DNA of 64,000 nucleotides from DATAOG01 sp963753685 (GCA_963753685.1 CAVWDE010000008.1:248001-312000), one strand, 5' to 3'. Positions 35,195 through 45,883 are shown, counted from the first letter of the stretch. Program-made: numbers and translations. The notes: a model not told the origin generated them from the letters alone.

Positions 35195-36400
35195 TCAGGC
35201 GGCGCTGGCGCGGCGCGCGGGCTGGCTGCCACCATCGGCCAGACAGGCGAGCGCCTCGGCGATCCCGCTGGCACCGACGGGGAGGCCGAACAGCCTGAGC
35301 CCCATATCGACGCCGGCAAGGGTGCCGGCCAGCATCAGATCGTTGAAATCGCCGAGATGGCCGATCCGCAACACCCGGCCCGCGAGCCCGCCGAGGCCGT
35401 TGCCGAGGGACAGATCGAACCGCTCCAGGATCAGCCGGCGGAGCGCATCGGCGTCCTGGCCGTCCGGCAACCGCACCGCGGTCAGCGAGCTCGAATACTC
35501 GCGCGGGTCCTGGCAGAGCACCTCGAGGCCCCAGGCGCGGACCGCGCGCCGGGTCGCCTCGGCGTGCCGGTCGTGGCGGGCGAACACCTGCTCGAGCCCC
35601 TGCTCCTGCAGCATCGCGATCGCCTCGCGCAGGCCGTACAGCAGGTTGGTCGCCGGGGTGTACGGAAAGACGCCCTTGGCGTTGGCGGCCAGCATCGGCT
35701 CCCATTCCCAATAGGAGCGCGGCAGCCGGGCCGTCGCGGACGCCGCGATCGCCTTCTGGCTCAGCCCATTGAAGCTGAGGCCCGGCGGCAGCATCAGGCC
35801 CTTCTGGGAGCCCGCGACCGTGACATCGACCCCCCACTCGTCGTGGCGGTAGTCGATCGAGGCGAGCGAGGAGATGGTATCGACCATGAACAGCGCCGGA
35901 TGGCCGGCGCGGTCGATCGCGCGCCGGACCTCGGCGACCCGCGAGGTGACCCCGGTCGAGGTCTCGTTGTGGACGATGCAGACTGCCTTGATCCGATGCC
36001 CACGGTCCTCGGCCAGAGTCGCCTCGACCCGCTCCGGATCGACGCCGTGGCGCCAGTCGCCCTCCAGCAGTTCGAACTCGAGCCCGAGACGCTTGGCCAT
36101 GGCGCACCAGAGGCTCGCGAAATGCCCGGTCTCGGCCATCAGCACCCGGTCGCCCGGCGAGAGCGTGTTGACCAGCGCCGCTTCCCAGGCACCGGTGCCC
36201 GAGGCGGGGTAGATCACGACCGGACCCGCCGTCTTGAAGATCGGCCTGATCCCCTCCAGGATCTCGCCGGCGAGGCGCACGAAGTCCGGGCCGCGATGGT
36301 CGATGGTCGGACGGTCGATGGCGCGCAGGATGCGGTCGGGGACGTTGGTCGGCCCCGGGATCTGAAGGAAATGGCGCCCGCTTCGCTGGCTCGTGGTCAT
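35195..36400 (-). CDS. Serine-glyoxylate type aminotransferase
   Basis: A 401-residue class V PLP aminotransferase. FLQIPGPTNVPDRILRAI at the start, VVIYPASGTGAWEAALVNTL, VHNETSTGV and the Schiff-base lysine in VAGSQKGLMLPPGLSFN closely match serine-glyoxylate aminotransferases (SgaA) of methylotrophs and heterotrophs. It converts serine and glyoxylate to hydroxypyruvate and glycine. An alanine or ureidoglycine donor is possible in related enzymes. It is divergent from the FAD/Fe-S oxidoreductase across 174 bp, and that enzyme could supply 2-oxo acids to it. Confidence 0.9.
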   Translation of the reverse strand: MTTSQRSGRHFLQIPGPTNVPDRILRAIDRPTIDHRGPDFVRLAGEILEGIRPIFKTAGPVVIYPASGTGAWEAALVNTLSPGDRVLMAETGHFASLWCAMAKRLGLEFELLEGDWRHGVDPERVEATLAEDRGHRIKAVCIVHNETSTGVTSRVAEVRRAIDRAGHPALFMVDTISSLASIDYRHDEWGVDVTVAGSQKGLMLPPGLSFNGLSQKAIAASATARLPRSYWEWEPMLAANAKGVFPYTPATNLLYGLREAIAMLQEQGLEQVFARHDRHAEATRRAVRAWGLEVLCQDPREYSSSLTAVRLPDGQDADALRRLILERFDLSLGNGLGGLAGRVLRIGHLGDFNDLMLAGTLAGVDMGLRLFGLPVGASGIAEALACLADGGSQPARRASAA

Positions 36401-36574
36401 GCTGCCTCTCCGCGCGAAGCTCGCACGGCCGCGCGAGCCGGGGCATTATGCATGGCGACCGTTCGGGCACAAGGCGGGGCGCTGCAAAGAACCATGCGGC
36501 AATTCAATCAGTTAGAGCAAAGTGGCGGGGCTCGCCGATGGCCGCGGCCCTGACCCGGACCGATCTCGGCCGCG

Positions 36575-39491
36575 ATGCCGGACGCGCCGGAGCTGGCGGC
36601 ACGGCTCGCGCGCGCCATCGAGGGCGAGGTCCGCTTCTCTGCCTTCGATCGCGCCCGCTACAGCACCGACGCCTCGATCTACCAGATCGAGCCCGTGGGC
36701 GTGGTGATCCCCAAGACCGACGCCGACGTCCAGGCCGCGCTCGGCATCGCGCGCGAGGCGGGCGTATCGGTCGTGGCGCGCGGCGGCGGCACTTCCCAGG
36801 CCGGCCAGACCATCGGCCCCGGACTGGTGATCGATTTTTCGAAGTCTCTGAACGGCATGCTCGAGCTCGACGTCGATGCCCGCACGGTCTGGGTCGAGCC
36901 CGGGCTCGTGCTCGACCGGCTGAACCGGCGGCTCAGGCCGCACGGGCTGTTCTTTCCGGTCGACATCTCGACCAGCTCGCGCGCGACGCTGGGCGGTATG
37001 GCCGCCAACAACGCCTGCGGCGCGCGCTCGATCCGCTACGGCATCATGGTCGACAACCTGCTCGCGATCGATGCCCTGATGGCCGACGGCGAGCCGGTCA
37101 AGTTCGCCGAGGTCCCGGGCAACCTTGAGGGCGTCGCCGGCAGCCCCCGCTATCTGCAGCTGATCCAGGACCTGCGGGCACTCGCCCTGCGCGAATCGGA
37201 CGCGATCGCCGACGGGCTTTCCCAAGGTCCAGCGCCGGGTCGGCGGCTACAACCTCGACCGGGTCCGGCCCGCCGGCCACAACATGGCCGAGCTCCTGGT
37301 CGGCTCCGAGGGCACGCTCGCCCTGTTCCAAAGGCTCAAGCTCAAGCTCCAGCCCCTGCCCGCGCACAAGGTTCTGGGCGTCTGCCATTTTCCGAACTTC
37401 TATCAGGCGATGGCCTCGGCCCCGGCGATCGTCGGGCTCGGACCGTCGGCGGTCGAGCTGGTCGACCGCTCGATCATCGAACTCGGCCGCCAGATCCCCG
37501 CCTACCGGCCGCTGATCGACCGCTTCGTGCGCGGCACCCCGGACGCCCTGCTGCTGGTCGAGTTCGCCGGCGACGAGCTCGACACCCAGCTCGCGGATCT
37601 CGCCCGCCTCAAGGAGCTGATGGCGGACCTCGGCCTGCAGGGCGGCGTGGTCGAGGCGATCGAGCCGGCCGCCCAGGCCCGGATCTGGGAGGTGCGCACC
37701 GCCGGGCTCAACATCGTCATGTCGATGAAGAGCGCCGGCAAGCCGGTCTCGTTCATCGAGGACTGCGCCGTGCCGCTCGAGCACCTGGCCGACTACACGG
37801 CGCGCCTCACCGAGATTTTCGCCCGCCACGGCACCAGCGGCACCTGGTACGCGCATGCCTCGGTCGGCTGCCTGCACGTCCGCCCGATCCTCAACCTCAA
37901 GCAGGAGCAGGACGTGCGGGCGATGCGCGCGATCGCCGAGGAGGCGATGGCCATGGTCCGCGCCTATAAGGGCAGCCACTCCGGCGAGCACGGCGACGGT
38001 CTGGTGCGCTCGGAGTTCAACGAGGCCATGTTCGGGCCGCGCCTGGCACGCGCGTTCGAGGCGGTCAAGGACGCCTTCGACCCGGGGGCTGTGCTCAATC
38101 CGGGCAAGATCGTGCGCGCCCCGCGCATGGATGAGCGCACTCTGCTACGCTTTCGTCCCGGCTACGCGCCACTTCCGATCGCAAGCGGGCTCGACTGGCA
38201 GGCCTGGGGCGGCTTCCTCGGCGCCGCCGAGATGTGCAACAACAACGGCGCCTGCCGCAAGGCCGAGCCGGGTGTCATGTGCCCATCCTACCGGGTCACC
38301 CGCGACGAGCAGGACGTCACCCGCGGCCGCGCCAACAGCCTGCGCCTCGCGCTCAGCGGCCAGCTCGGGCCGGACGCGCTCGTCTCGGACGAGATGGCGG
38401 CGACCCTCGACCTCTGCGTCGCCTGCAAGGCCTGCCGCCGCGAATGCCCGACCGGGGTCGACATGGCGCGGATGAAGATCGAAGTCCTGCACCAGCGACG
38501 GCAGCGCCGCGGGCTCGACCTCAAAGACCGGCTGATTGCCTATCTCCCGCGCTATGCGCCCTACGCCAGCCGCGCCCGCGCGCTGCTGCACCTGCGCGAC
38601 CGGCTGCCGGGTGCGGCGGCGCTCTCCGAGCGCCTCTTGGGCTTCAGCTCCCGGCGCTCGCTGCCGCGCTGGCACGACCAGCCGTATCGGCCGCGCGCCG
38701 ACGGCGCCTCATTGGCAAGGAACCTGGGGGCGCGGGACGGGCGTGAGAGCGATGGACGCGACGTCGTCCTGCTGGTCGACACCTTCACGACCTGGTTCGA
38801 GCCCGGGATCGCGCGCGCGGCCGAGGCCGTCCTGACGGCCGCCGGCTGTCGGATCCACCTGCCGGCGGCGGACGGCTCCCGCCCGCTGTGCTGCGGCCGG
38901 ACCTTTCTGGCGACCGGGCTGGTCGAGGAAGCGCGCCGCGAAGCCCGGCGCACGCTCAGGGCGTTAGCGCCCCTGGTCGAGCGCGGGCTGCCGGTGATCG
39001 GGCTCGAGCCCTCCTGCCTGCTCACGCTCCGCGACGAGTACGAGGCGCTGCTACCGGGACCGCAGACCGCCGCCCTGGCCGGGCGCGCCCTGCTGCTCGA
39101 GGAGTTTCTGTGGCAGGAGCAGGCGGCGGACCGGCTCGAGCTCAGGCTGAAGGCACCCCCCTGGCCACGCGCTCTGCTGCACGGCCATTGCCATCAGAAG
39201 GCGTTCGCCGCGATGGCGGCGGTCGAAGGCTGTCTGAAGATGATCCCGGAGCTCGAGGTGCGGACCATCGAGTCCAGCTGCTGCGGCATGGCCGGCGCGT
39301 TCGGCTACGAGGCGCGCCACCACGCGGTCTCGCTGGCGATGGCGGAGCTGTCCTTGCTGCCGGCGGTGCGGACGGCCGACCCCGATACGGTCCTGGTCGC
39401 GGACGGCACCAGCTGCCGGCATCAGATCAAGGATGGCACCGGCCGCCAGGCGCTCCACGTCGCCGAGCTGCTGCAGGCGGCCCTCGCCTGA
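36575..39491 (+). CDS. Fused FAD-linked oxidase and Fe-S oxidoreductase, with one-base frameshift
   Basis: A YdiJ/GlcD-GlcF-like oxidoreductase of about 971 residues after frame repair, oxidising a 2-hydroxy acid such as lactate or glycolate. The FAD domain has VSVVARGGGTSQAGQTIGPG and TLGGMAANNACGARSIRYG, followed by SVGCLHVRP and HSGEHGDGLVRSEFN. The Fe-S region has CNNNGACRK and CVACKACRRECPTGVDMARM. The last third has CCG-type cysteine motifs (CCGRTFLATG, HGHCHQKAF, SSCCGMAGAFGYE). The frame breaks at about 37213-37217. Dropping one base in GACGGGCTTTCCC restores DGFPKVQRRVGGYNLDRVRP. Confidence 0.88.
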
Positions 39492-39548
39492 CGATCAGAT
39501 CGCGCGCCGGGTCCGGCCGCCGCGGCGGCGTCGAGGCGGGGCAGGCGG

Positions 39549-40280
39549 TCAGGCAGTGAGGCGGTCGGCCGATCGGTCGTAGGGCAGGGGGTGGACCGGC
39601 GGGAAGGCGCCCACGGTCGTCTGCGGCGTCTCGGCGAGCAGCTCCAGGATCCGGTCCTTGAGCACCCGGATCTCGCGATGCGCGGGCGAGCCGGGGGCGT
39701 GCACGCCGATCCAGGCGCCGGCATCGAAGGCCTCGGCATGCGCCGAGCGCTGCCGGATCGCCGGCCCGACCTTGAGCCCGAAGCGCTCGAGGGTGGCGTG
39801 AATCCGCCGGCCGATCGCGGTCCGCCGGTCGACCCGGCTCGGCACCAGCATGCAGGCGGGCCGGGCCGCGCTGCGGATGGCGCGCGCCCGGCGCAAGAGG
39901 TCGAGCGCCTTGCCGGTCGCCCGCAGGTCGACCCCGGACGGCGTCACCGGGATCACGAACAGATCCGCGATCAGCAGCGCGGACGCGATGCACGAGCCGA
40001 CCTGGGGCGGCAGGTCGACCACGACGTGATCGACGGCGGCCTTGAGGCTGATCGCCCGGGCGACCCAGCGCTGGGCATCGCGCTCGCCGCCCAGCGGCAG
40101 GGTCTCGACCGGCACCGGCAGTCGTTGCCCGGCATGCCAGTCGGTCGCCGTGCCCTGACCATCGGCGTCGACCAGGATCACGGTCGCGCCGCCGTCGGCG
40201 AGCGCGCACGCCAGGTTGACCGCGATCGTGCTCTTGCCGGTGCCGCCCTTGAGGTTGCCAACCGCTATCAGATTACCCAT
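39549..40280 (-). CDS. Orphan ParA/MinD-family ATPase
   Basis: A 243-residue ParA-type ATPase with deviant Walker A GNLKGGTGKSTIAVNLA, Walker A' VDADGQGTATDW and Walker B VVVDLPPQVG. ATG 40280 is chosen because the P-loop strand begins there. No parB or parS-like repeat is adjacent, so a role in chromosome partition is not supported; positioning of another cargo is possible. It converges with the FAD/Fe-S gene (58 bp). Confidence 0.88.
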   Translation of the reverse strand: MGNLIAVGNLKGGTGKSTIAVNLACALADGGATVILVDADGQGTATDWHAGQRLPVPVETLPLGGERDAQRWVARAISLKAAVDHVVVDLPPQVGSCIASALLIADLFVIPVTPSGVDLRATGKALDLLRRARAIRSAARPACMLVPSRVDRRTAIGRRIHATLERFGLKVGPAIRQRSAHAEAFDAGAWIGVHAPGSPAHREIRVLKDRILELLAETPQTTVGAFPPVHPLPYDRSADRLTA

Positions 40281-40414
40281 CAAAACCGCTCGCTCTGCTG
40301 TGCCCGGCCGACCGGTCCGGCAACGCGCGCCGCGGCCCGCCACCGAAACCCAGCCTGGCAAGCTAGCAAAGCAAGGTTAATGAAAGCCTTATGCGAGGTG
40401 CGGCCAGACGCGGC

Positions 40415-41533
40415 TCAGCGATGCGCGCAGGCAGCGCGCGCGAGCATCTCCTGATAGAGGGCGAGCGTGCGCTCGAACATCAGCTCGAACCGGAACTCCG
40501 CCTCGTAGCGCCGCCGGCCGAGGGCCCCGAGAGTCCGCCGCAGCTCGCCCTCGGTGATCAGCACTCTGAGCCGCTCGGCCAGGCACCGGTCATCCTTGCG
40601 CGGCACCAGGAACCCGGTCTCCGCCTCCCGCACCACCTCGGACACCCCGCCGACATCGGAGGCCACGACCGGCAGCCCGACGCTCATGGCCTCGAGGATG
40701 CTGCGCGGCAGGCCTTCCCAATTGCTCGCCAGGACATACACATCCGCCCCCCGCAGCACCGCGCAGACGTCGTTGCGCGCACCGAGGAAGCGCACCCGAT
40801 CCGCAATGCCGAGCGCTCCGGCCTGCGCGATCGCCTGCGCCTGCAGTGGGCCGTTGCCGACCAGATCCAAGGTCCAGCCAAGGTGTCGCAGGCCGCCCAG
40901 CGTGTGCAGCAGGCAGGCATGGTCTTTCTGGGCGGTGAACCGCCCGGTCATGACGATCCGGACGCCGGCGGCGGGGGCGCCCGCCGGCGGGCATGGCGGG
41001 CAGTCATGCACGCCGTTGTGGATCCGGGTGATCTTGCCCGCCGGCGCGATCCGCTGCTCCAGCGCCAGGGTCCGGTCGTACTCGCTGACCGTGACGATGC
41101 GGTCGGCGAGCGGCGCCGCCAGGCGCTCGGCCAGCGCGTAGAACCGGCGCGCCCGTTCCGACACGCCGACCGTGAAGGCCCAGCCGTGCGCCGTGAACAG
41201 GGCCGGGATGCCCTGCGCCTTCGCGGCCAGCCGTCCGAGCCAGCCGGCCTTCGAGGAGTGGGTCGACACCAGCTCCGGCCGCAGCCTGGCGAGCAGGCCT
41301 TTGAGCTGCAGGAACGACTTGAGGTCACGCCAGGGATGCAGCTCGCGGTGGAGCGTCGGCACCGAATGGAACGGGACCCCGCGCTCCGTCAGCTGCCGGC
41401 TCAGTTCCCCGGCGCTGCCCGCGATCACCGAGACCTCGTGGCCGGCCTGATGCATCGCGGTCGCGAGATCGCGCACATGCACCTGCGCGCCGCCGATCTC
41501 GTCCGCCCGCGTGACGATGTAGGCGATCCTCAT
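40415..41533 (-). CDS. Glycosyltransferase family 4 (GT-B fold)
   Basis: A retaining GT-B glycosyltransferase of about 372 residues. It begins MRIAYIVTRADEIGGAQVHVRDLATAM (start 41533; an ATG at 41560 adds 9 residues). The donor-binding region has FTAQKDHACLLHTLGG and the E-x7-E stretch GLPRSILEAMSVGLPVVASD. There is no membrane segment. It is divergent from the epimerase gene (122 bp), so it probably works in surface polysaccharide assembly. The sugar is unknown. Confidence 0.92.
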   Translation of the reverse strand: MRIAYIVTRADEIGGAQVHVRDLATAMHQAGHEVSVIAGSAGELSRQLTERGVPFHSVPTLHRELHPWRDLKSFLQLKGLLARLRPELVSTHSSKAGWLGRLAAKAQGIPALFTAHGWAFTVGVSERARRFYALAERLAAPLADRIVTVSEYDRTLALEQRIAPAGKITRIHNGVHDCPPCPPAGAPAAGVRIVMTGRFTAQKDHACLLHTLGGLRHLGWTLDLVGNGPLQAQAIAQAGALGIADRVRFLGARNDVCAVLRGADVYVLASNWEGLPRSILEAMSVGLPVVASDVGGVSEVVREAETGFLVPRKDDRCLAERLRVLITEGELRRTLGALGRRRYEAEFRFELMFERTLALYQEMLARAACAHR

Positions 41534-41655
41534 CTGTCTTGCCTCAAGCCGTTCTTGCACCGCTCACGTCGGACTTATAGAACTGCACTGCCGACGGCAC
41601 CTACCGTGTGAGCGCGCGCCGCCAGCATCAAGCAAGCTTGCAGGGGATGGGCCGA

Positions 41656-42684
41656 ATGACCGTACCCGAGACCCGCGTCGCCGTGATCGGCGGCAGCGGT
41701 TTCATCGGCACCTGGCTGGTCGAGGCTCTGCTCGACCAGGGGCGTGAGGTGCGGATCATCGACATCGAGCCCTCCGAGCGTTTCCCCGAGCTCGTGGTGC
41801 AGGCGGACGTGCGCGACCGGGTCGCCCTGCTCGCCGCCTGCCGCGACTGCGACGTTCTCTACAACCTCGCCGCCGAACATCGGGACGACGTTCGCCCGCC
41901 CGAGCGCTACCATCAGGTCAACGTGGAGGGCGCGCTCAACACCTGCGCGGTCGCCGACGAGCTCGGCATCGAGCGGATCGTGTTCACCAGCAGCGTCGCC
42001 GTCTATGGCTTGCCGGACGGCGAGGCGGACGAGAGCGCGCCGCTCCGACCCTTCAACGACTACGGCCGCACCAAGCTTGAGGCCGAGGCGGCGTTCCGCA
42101 GCTGGGCCGAACGCTCGCACCGGCGCAGCCTCGGCATCGTCCGGCCGACCGTGGTATTCGGGCCCGGCAACCGCGGCAACGTCTACGTCCTGCTGCAGCA
42201 GATCGCGTCGGGCCGGCCGGTCATGATCGGCAATGGCGCCAACCGGAAATCCATGGCCTATGTCGGCAACGTCGCGGACTTCCTGGTCCATGCGCTCAAT
42301 TTCGAATCCGGCGTGCATGTCTGCAACTATGTCGACAAGCCGGACATCGACATGAGGAGCCTGATCGCCCTCGTCCAGCAGACGCTCGGCACCAACGGCA
42401 GCCTGCGCATTCCCTATGCCGTGGGCCTGATGGCGGGCCTCGGGTTCGACCTCGCGGCCCGGCTGACCGGCCGTCGGTTTCCGATCAGCGCGGTGCGCGT
42501 CCGGAAATACGCCGCCAGCACGCGGTTCGCGGCCGATCGGGTGCTGGCTTCGGGCTTCCAGCCCGCGCATTCGCTGCACGATGCGCTGATCGACACGGTC
42601 CGCCACGAGTTTGCCCCCCACCGCCGCGCCGCCGCCCGACCGGGGCCGCGGACCTCGGCGTCCGAGGCCCGCCAGCCGCGCTGA
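41656..42684 (+). CDS. NAD-dependent epimerase/dehydratase (extended SDR)
   Basis: A 342-residue extended SDR acting on nucleotide sugars. The NAD-binding motif is VAVIGGSGFIGTWL. The active site is Ser/Tyr/Lys in FTSSVAVYGLP and YGRTKLEAE (YxxxK). ATG 41656 is preferred for its spacing from GGGGATGGG; an in-frame ATG at 41647 is possible. The C-terminal 20 residues are Arg/Pro/Ala-rich. It is paired divergently with the glycosyltransferase. Confidence 0.9.
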   Translation: MTVPETRVAVIGGSGFIGTWLVEALLDQGREVRIIDIEPSERFPELVVQADVRDRVALLAACRDCDVLYNLAAEHRDDVRPPERYHQVNVEGALNTCAVADELGIERIVFTSSVAVYGLPDGEADESAPLRPFNDYGRTKLEAEAAFRSWAERSHRRSLGIVRPTVVFGPGNRGNVYVLLQQIASGRPVMIGNGANRKSMAYVGNVADFLVHALNFESGVHVCNYVDKPDIDMRSLIALVQQTLGTNGSLRIPYAVGLMAGLGFDLAARLTGRRFPISAVRVRKYAASTRFAADRVLASGFQPAHSLHDALIDTVRHEFAPHRRAAARPGPRTSASEARQPR

Positions 42685-42715
42685 GGGGGCGGCTCCGACC
42701 GGCGGTCCGACCGGC

Positions 42716-43714
42716 TCAGCCGGCGCGCACGAACTTCTGGAAGGCGTGGCAGGTGAGCGGCGCGAAATGCTCGATCGCGCCCGACGCCTTGACCACCTCG
42801 CCGACGTAGAAGTCGCCCCGCGAATCCGCCCAGATCCCGTGCGGTACGATGAAGTTGCCCGGCAGCAGAGGCTGGTAGCCGCCGATCTGGGTCTGGATGT
42901 TGCCGTCCAGGTCGCAGATCGTGACCCTGGCGATCGGCGCGTGGCCGACCGGCGGATGCTTGCTCCAGGGGAAATGGGGCCGGTCGACGTGCGGCACGTT
43001 CCAGCCGAGCTCGGCGATGAAGAGGTTCTCCTGCTCGTCGATGAACAGATCGTCCGGCCGGTTGACCCAGTCCCAGCTGGTCAGGAAGTCGCCATCTTTG
43101 GAAAAAATCTGGATGCGCGAGTTCTCGCGGTCGGCGACGAACACCCTGCCACCGCGGTCGACCGCGATCGAGTGCGGCAGGTTGAACTGGCCGGGCCCGG
43201 TGCCGGGCTCGCCCCAGGAGGCGAGCAGCTCGCCGGACGGGGAAAAACGGTGGACGCGGGCGTTGCCGTAGCCGTCCGAGATGAACATCTCGCCGCTGCC
43301 CGTGACCGCGACGTTGGTCACCATGTTGAACGGACCGGCCGCATGCCGGACCGGCGATTCGCCGACCTTGAAGCCGGTGTCGGCCGGATGCGCCGGATCG
43401 CCGAGCGTCATCAGCAGTTCGCCATCGGTCGTGAACTTACGCACCGTGTGGTCGAAATTGTCGGCGCAGTACACATGGTCGTGCTGGTCGATGAAGATCC
43501 CGTGCGCGCTCGAGAAGATGCCCTCGCCCCAGGCATCCAGGAAGCGGCCGTCCTTGTCGAACACGATCATCGGATGGGCGCCGCGGTTGAAGACGTAGAC
43601 CCGGTCCCTGGAATCCACGGCCACGCCCGCGACCTCGACGAACGACCAGCCTTCGGGCAGCTGCTCCCAGCCTTCCAGAACCTCGTACTCCAAGCGGTGC
43701 GGGCCAATCGCCAT
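42716..43714 (-). CDS. NHL-repeat beta-propeller protein
   Basis: A 332-residue NHL propeller resembling peptidyl-alpha-hydroxyglycine amidating lyase-like proteins. Repeats include VEVAGVAVDSRDRVYVFNRGAHP, SAHGIFIDQHDHVYCADNFDH, GQFNLPHSIAVDRGGRVFVADREN and FIVPHGIWADSRGDFYVGEV. No signal peptide is seen. ATG 43714 is preceded by GGAGGAA with good spacing. It is the last gene of the minus-strand run from ligD, 44 bp after the BRCT/TPR gene. A catalytic role is uncertain. Confidence 0.88.
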   Translation of the reverse strand: MAIGPHRLEYEVLEGWEQLPEGWSFVEVAGVAVDSRDRVYVFNRGAHPMIVFDKDGRFLDAWGEGIFSSAHGIFIDQHDHVYCADNFDHTVRKFTTDGELLMTLGDPAHPADTGFKVGESPVRHAAGPFNMVTNVAVTGSGEMFISDGYGNARVHRFSPSGELLASWGEPGTGPGQFNLPHSIAVDRGGRVFVADRENSRIQIFSKDGDFLTSWDWVNRPDDLFIDEQENLFIAELGWNVPHVDRPHFPWSKHPPVGHAPIARVTICDLDGNIQTQIGGYQPLLPGNFIVPHGIWADSRGDFYVGEVVKASGAIEHFAPLTCHAFQKFVRAG

Positions 43715-43758
43715 TGGGGATTCCTCCAGGTGACTGCTGGGATCGGGGACGTGCGGGG

Positions 43759-44869
43759 CTAACCGGCTTCCTGGCCGCCGCGGCGGCAGAGCGCCAGGCC
43801 GTGGCGGGCGAGGCGGCTCCACTCGCTGTCCGGATCGAGGACCAGGTAGCGCTGCCAGAGCCGGCCGGCGGCCAGTAGCTCGCCGGCCTCGAAATGCAGC
43901 TGGGCGAGGTTGTAGAGCGGGTCGGCATAATCCGGGTCGAGCGCGCTGGCCCGCTCGAGGTAGGCGCGCGCCAGGTCCTTGCGGCCCTCGGCATCGACCA
44001 GGAGGGCGAGATTGTACCAGGCGTCGGCGAACTTCGGATCGGTCGCGAGCGCCAGCTGCAGGTAGGACTTCGCCTCGCTCCTGCGGCCCTGCTCGCGCAG
44101 CACGTTGGCGAGGTTGAAGGGCGCGATCGGATCGGTGCGGTCGAGGCCGACGCAGCGCCGGTAGAGTGCCTCGGCGGCGGCCAGATCGCCCGCCTGCTCG
44201 GCGTCCTCGGCGGCCTCGAACACTTCGTCGACCGAGGGATTGCCGGGGTTGGCGAGCGGCAGGCGCATCTGGCCGTCGAGCTCGGCGAGGCGACCCTCGA
44301 TCCGGCGCGCGAGCTGGCCGCTGTCGTCGCAGACCAGCTTGAGCCGGGCCAGCGGATGGTCGTCGGCGGCCATGCGCCGGCGGCCGGGCGTGGTCGTGCC
44401 CCGGATGATCGCCGCCAGACCGAGGCCGTCTTCGAGCAGGCGGCCGACCTCGCGGGCGGCGACCAGATCGCGAAAGCCCAAGGCGCCGTCCGGGTCGGGC
44501 TCGATGATGTCGAACAGTACCAGGAGCCGGACCAGGGCCAGATCGAGGCCGGCCTTGTCGGCGAGCTCCTCGAGCCGGACCGCGGCCGCGACCGGCGCCG
44601 CGGGCGGCAACAGGTCGAGGGCGCGCAGCAGCGCGTTCTCGCTGAGGCAGCGCGCGCCCAGCTGATCGGCGCGCGCGAGCTTGGCCTGCAGGCGGCCGTC
44701 GGCGAGCTGTGACGCCGCCTGCCGGCCGAGTCGCGACCAAGGTCGTCTGCTGCGCGAGCGCGCGCCGCACGACCCCGCCGCGGCGACCGATCTCGGCCGC
44801 CGCGATCCGATTGGGGAGCAGCGCGAGGCGGCCGAGGATGGTGACGGTCTGGCCGGCGAAGTCGATCAT
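43759..44869 (-). CDS. BRCT / MerR-like HTH / TPR protein, with one-base frameshift
   Basis: After repair this is a protein of about 369 residues. Residues 1-50 look like a BRCT domain (MIDFAGQTVTILGRLALLPNR, then IAAAEIGRRGGVVRRAL). The middle (about 85-150) resembles a MerR-type winged HTH (VRLEELADKAGLDLALVRLLV). The last 150 residues are TPRs (AEALYRRCVGLDRTDPIAPF, YLQLALATDPKFADAWYN, ASALDPDYADPLYNLAQLHF). The frame breaks at 44724-44725. Dropping one base turns ATRPAGGVTAR into ATRRQAASQLADGRLQAK. It lies 18 bp downstream of ku, so it is probably co-transcribed with the NHEJ genes. Confidence 0.75.
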
Positions 44870-44887
44870 CGGGCCGCGCCCCCGGCC

Positions 44888-45796
44888 CTAACCCGCCTTC
44901 CGCCGCTTCTTGCCCTCGTCCGCCGCCGGCTTCTTGTCCTCGGCCGCCGGCTTTTTGCCACCGCCAGAGGCCGCCGCTGCCTTGCCGTCCGCCGCCCGGC
45001 GCGGCTTGCTCTCGGCCGGCGGCTTGGCATCCTCGAGCGAGCGCCGGAGCGCGTCCATCAGGTTGATCACTTTGCCGCGCTCGGGCGCCTTGGCGAGCAC
45101 CGGCTCCTGGCCCTTGACCTTGGCCTTGACCATCTCGATCACGGCGTCCTGATAGCGGTCCTTGAACTCGCTCGGATCGAATTTTCCCGCCTTTTGCGCG
45201 ATCAGCTTCTCCGCCAGATCGAGCATCTCCGCTTCTGGCTCCTCGTCCTTGATGTCGGTGAAGTAGTCCTTGGAATCGCGCACTTCGTCGGCGGTCCGCA
45301 GGGTCATCATCAGGAAGCCCTGGTCGCGGCAGGTGAGCGCGATCAGGCGCTCGCGGTTCGCCAGCACGATCCGCGACAGCGCCACCTTCTGCTTCTCGCG
45401 CATCGCGTGCTGGATGACCCGGTAGGTCTCCTCGGCGACCGCCCCGTCCGGCGCCAGATAGTAGGGCGTATCGAAGTAGATCGGGTCGACCTCCTGCGCG
45501 TCGACGAACTTCTCGATCACGATCGCCTTGCTCGATTCGATCTGGACCTTGTCGAAGTCCTCGTCGGTGAAGACGACGTACTGGTCCTTCTCGTACTCGT
45601 AGCCCTTGACCAGGTCGGAGCGCTCGACCGGCCCAAGCTCCGGATCGTGCGGCTTCATCTGGATGCGGTTGTGGGTGTCCTTTTGCAGCAGGTGAAACGA
45701 AACCTTCTCGCTGCGCGAGGTCGCGTTGAAGAGGCGAACCGGACAGGACACCAGGGACAGCTTGAGATGTCCCTTCCAACTCGAGCGTGGCGCCAT
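44888..45796 (-). CDS. ku: Bacterial Ku, non-homologous end-joining DNA-end-binding protein
   Basis: A 302-residue prokaryotic Ku, a homodimer that threads onto double-strand DNA ends and recruits LigD. It begins MAPRSSWKGHLKLSLVSCPVRLF. PYYLAPDGAVAEETYRVIQHAM and LALTCRDQGF-type core segments (ALTCRDQGFLMMTLR) are typical. The last 45 residues are a Lys/Ala-rich extension (KKPAAEDKKPAADEGKKRR), likely DNA-binding. ATG 45796 was preferred over 45835 because the family starts there. It is downstream of the PLP enzyme and ligD on the same strand. Confidence 0.96.
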   Translation of the reverse strand: MAPRSSWKGHLKLSLVSCPVRLFNATSRSEKVSFHLLQKDTHNRIQMKPHDPELGPVERSDLVKGYEYEKDQYVVFTDEDFDKVQIESSKAIVIEKFVDAQEVDPIYFDTPYYLAPDGAVAEETYRVIQHAMREKQKVALSRIVLANRERLIALTCRDQGFLMMTLRTADEVRDSKDYFTDIKDEEPEAEMLDLAEKLIAQKAGKFDPSEFKDRYQDAVIEMVKAKVKGQEPVLAKAPERGKVINLMDALRRSLEDAKPPAESKPRRAADGKAAAASGGGKKPAAEDKKPAADEGKKRRKAG

Positions 45797-45883
45797 GGCG
45801 AGGGTCCCCTTCCGCAGTTGCGCCGATCTAAGCACGTTTTGCCGGCCGGCGCTCCATTTCCTTGGCCGAACCCGTTCTCCAGG

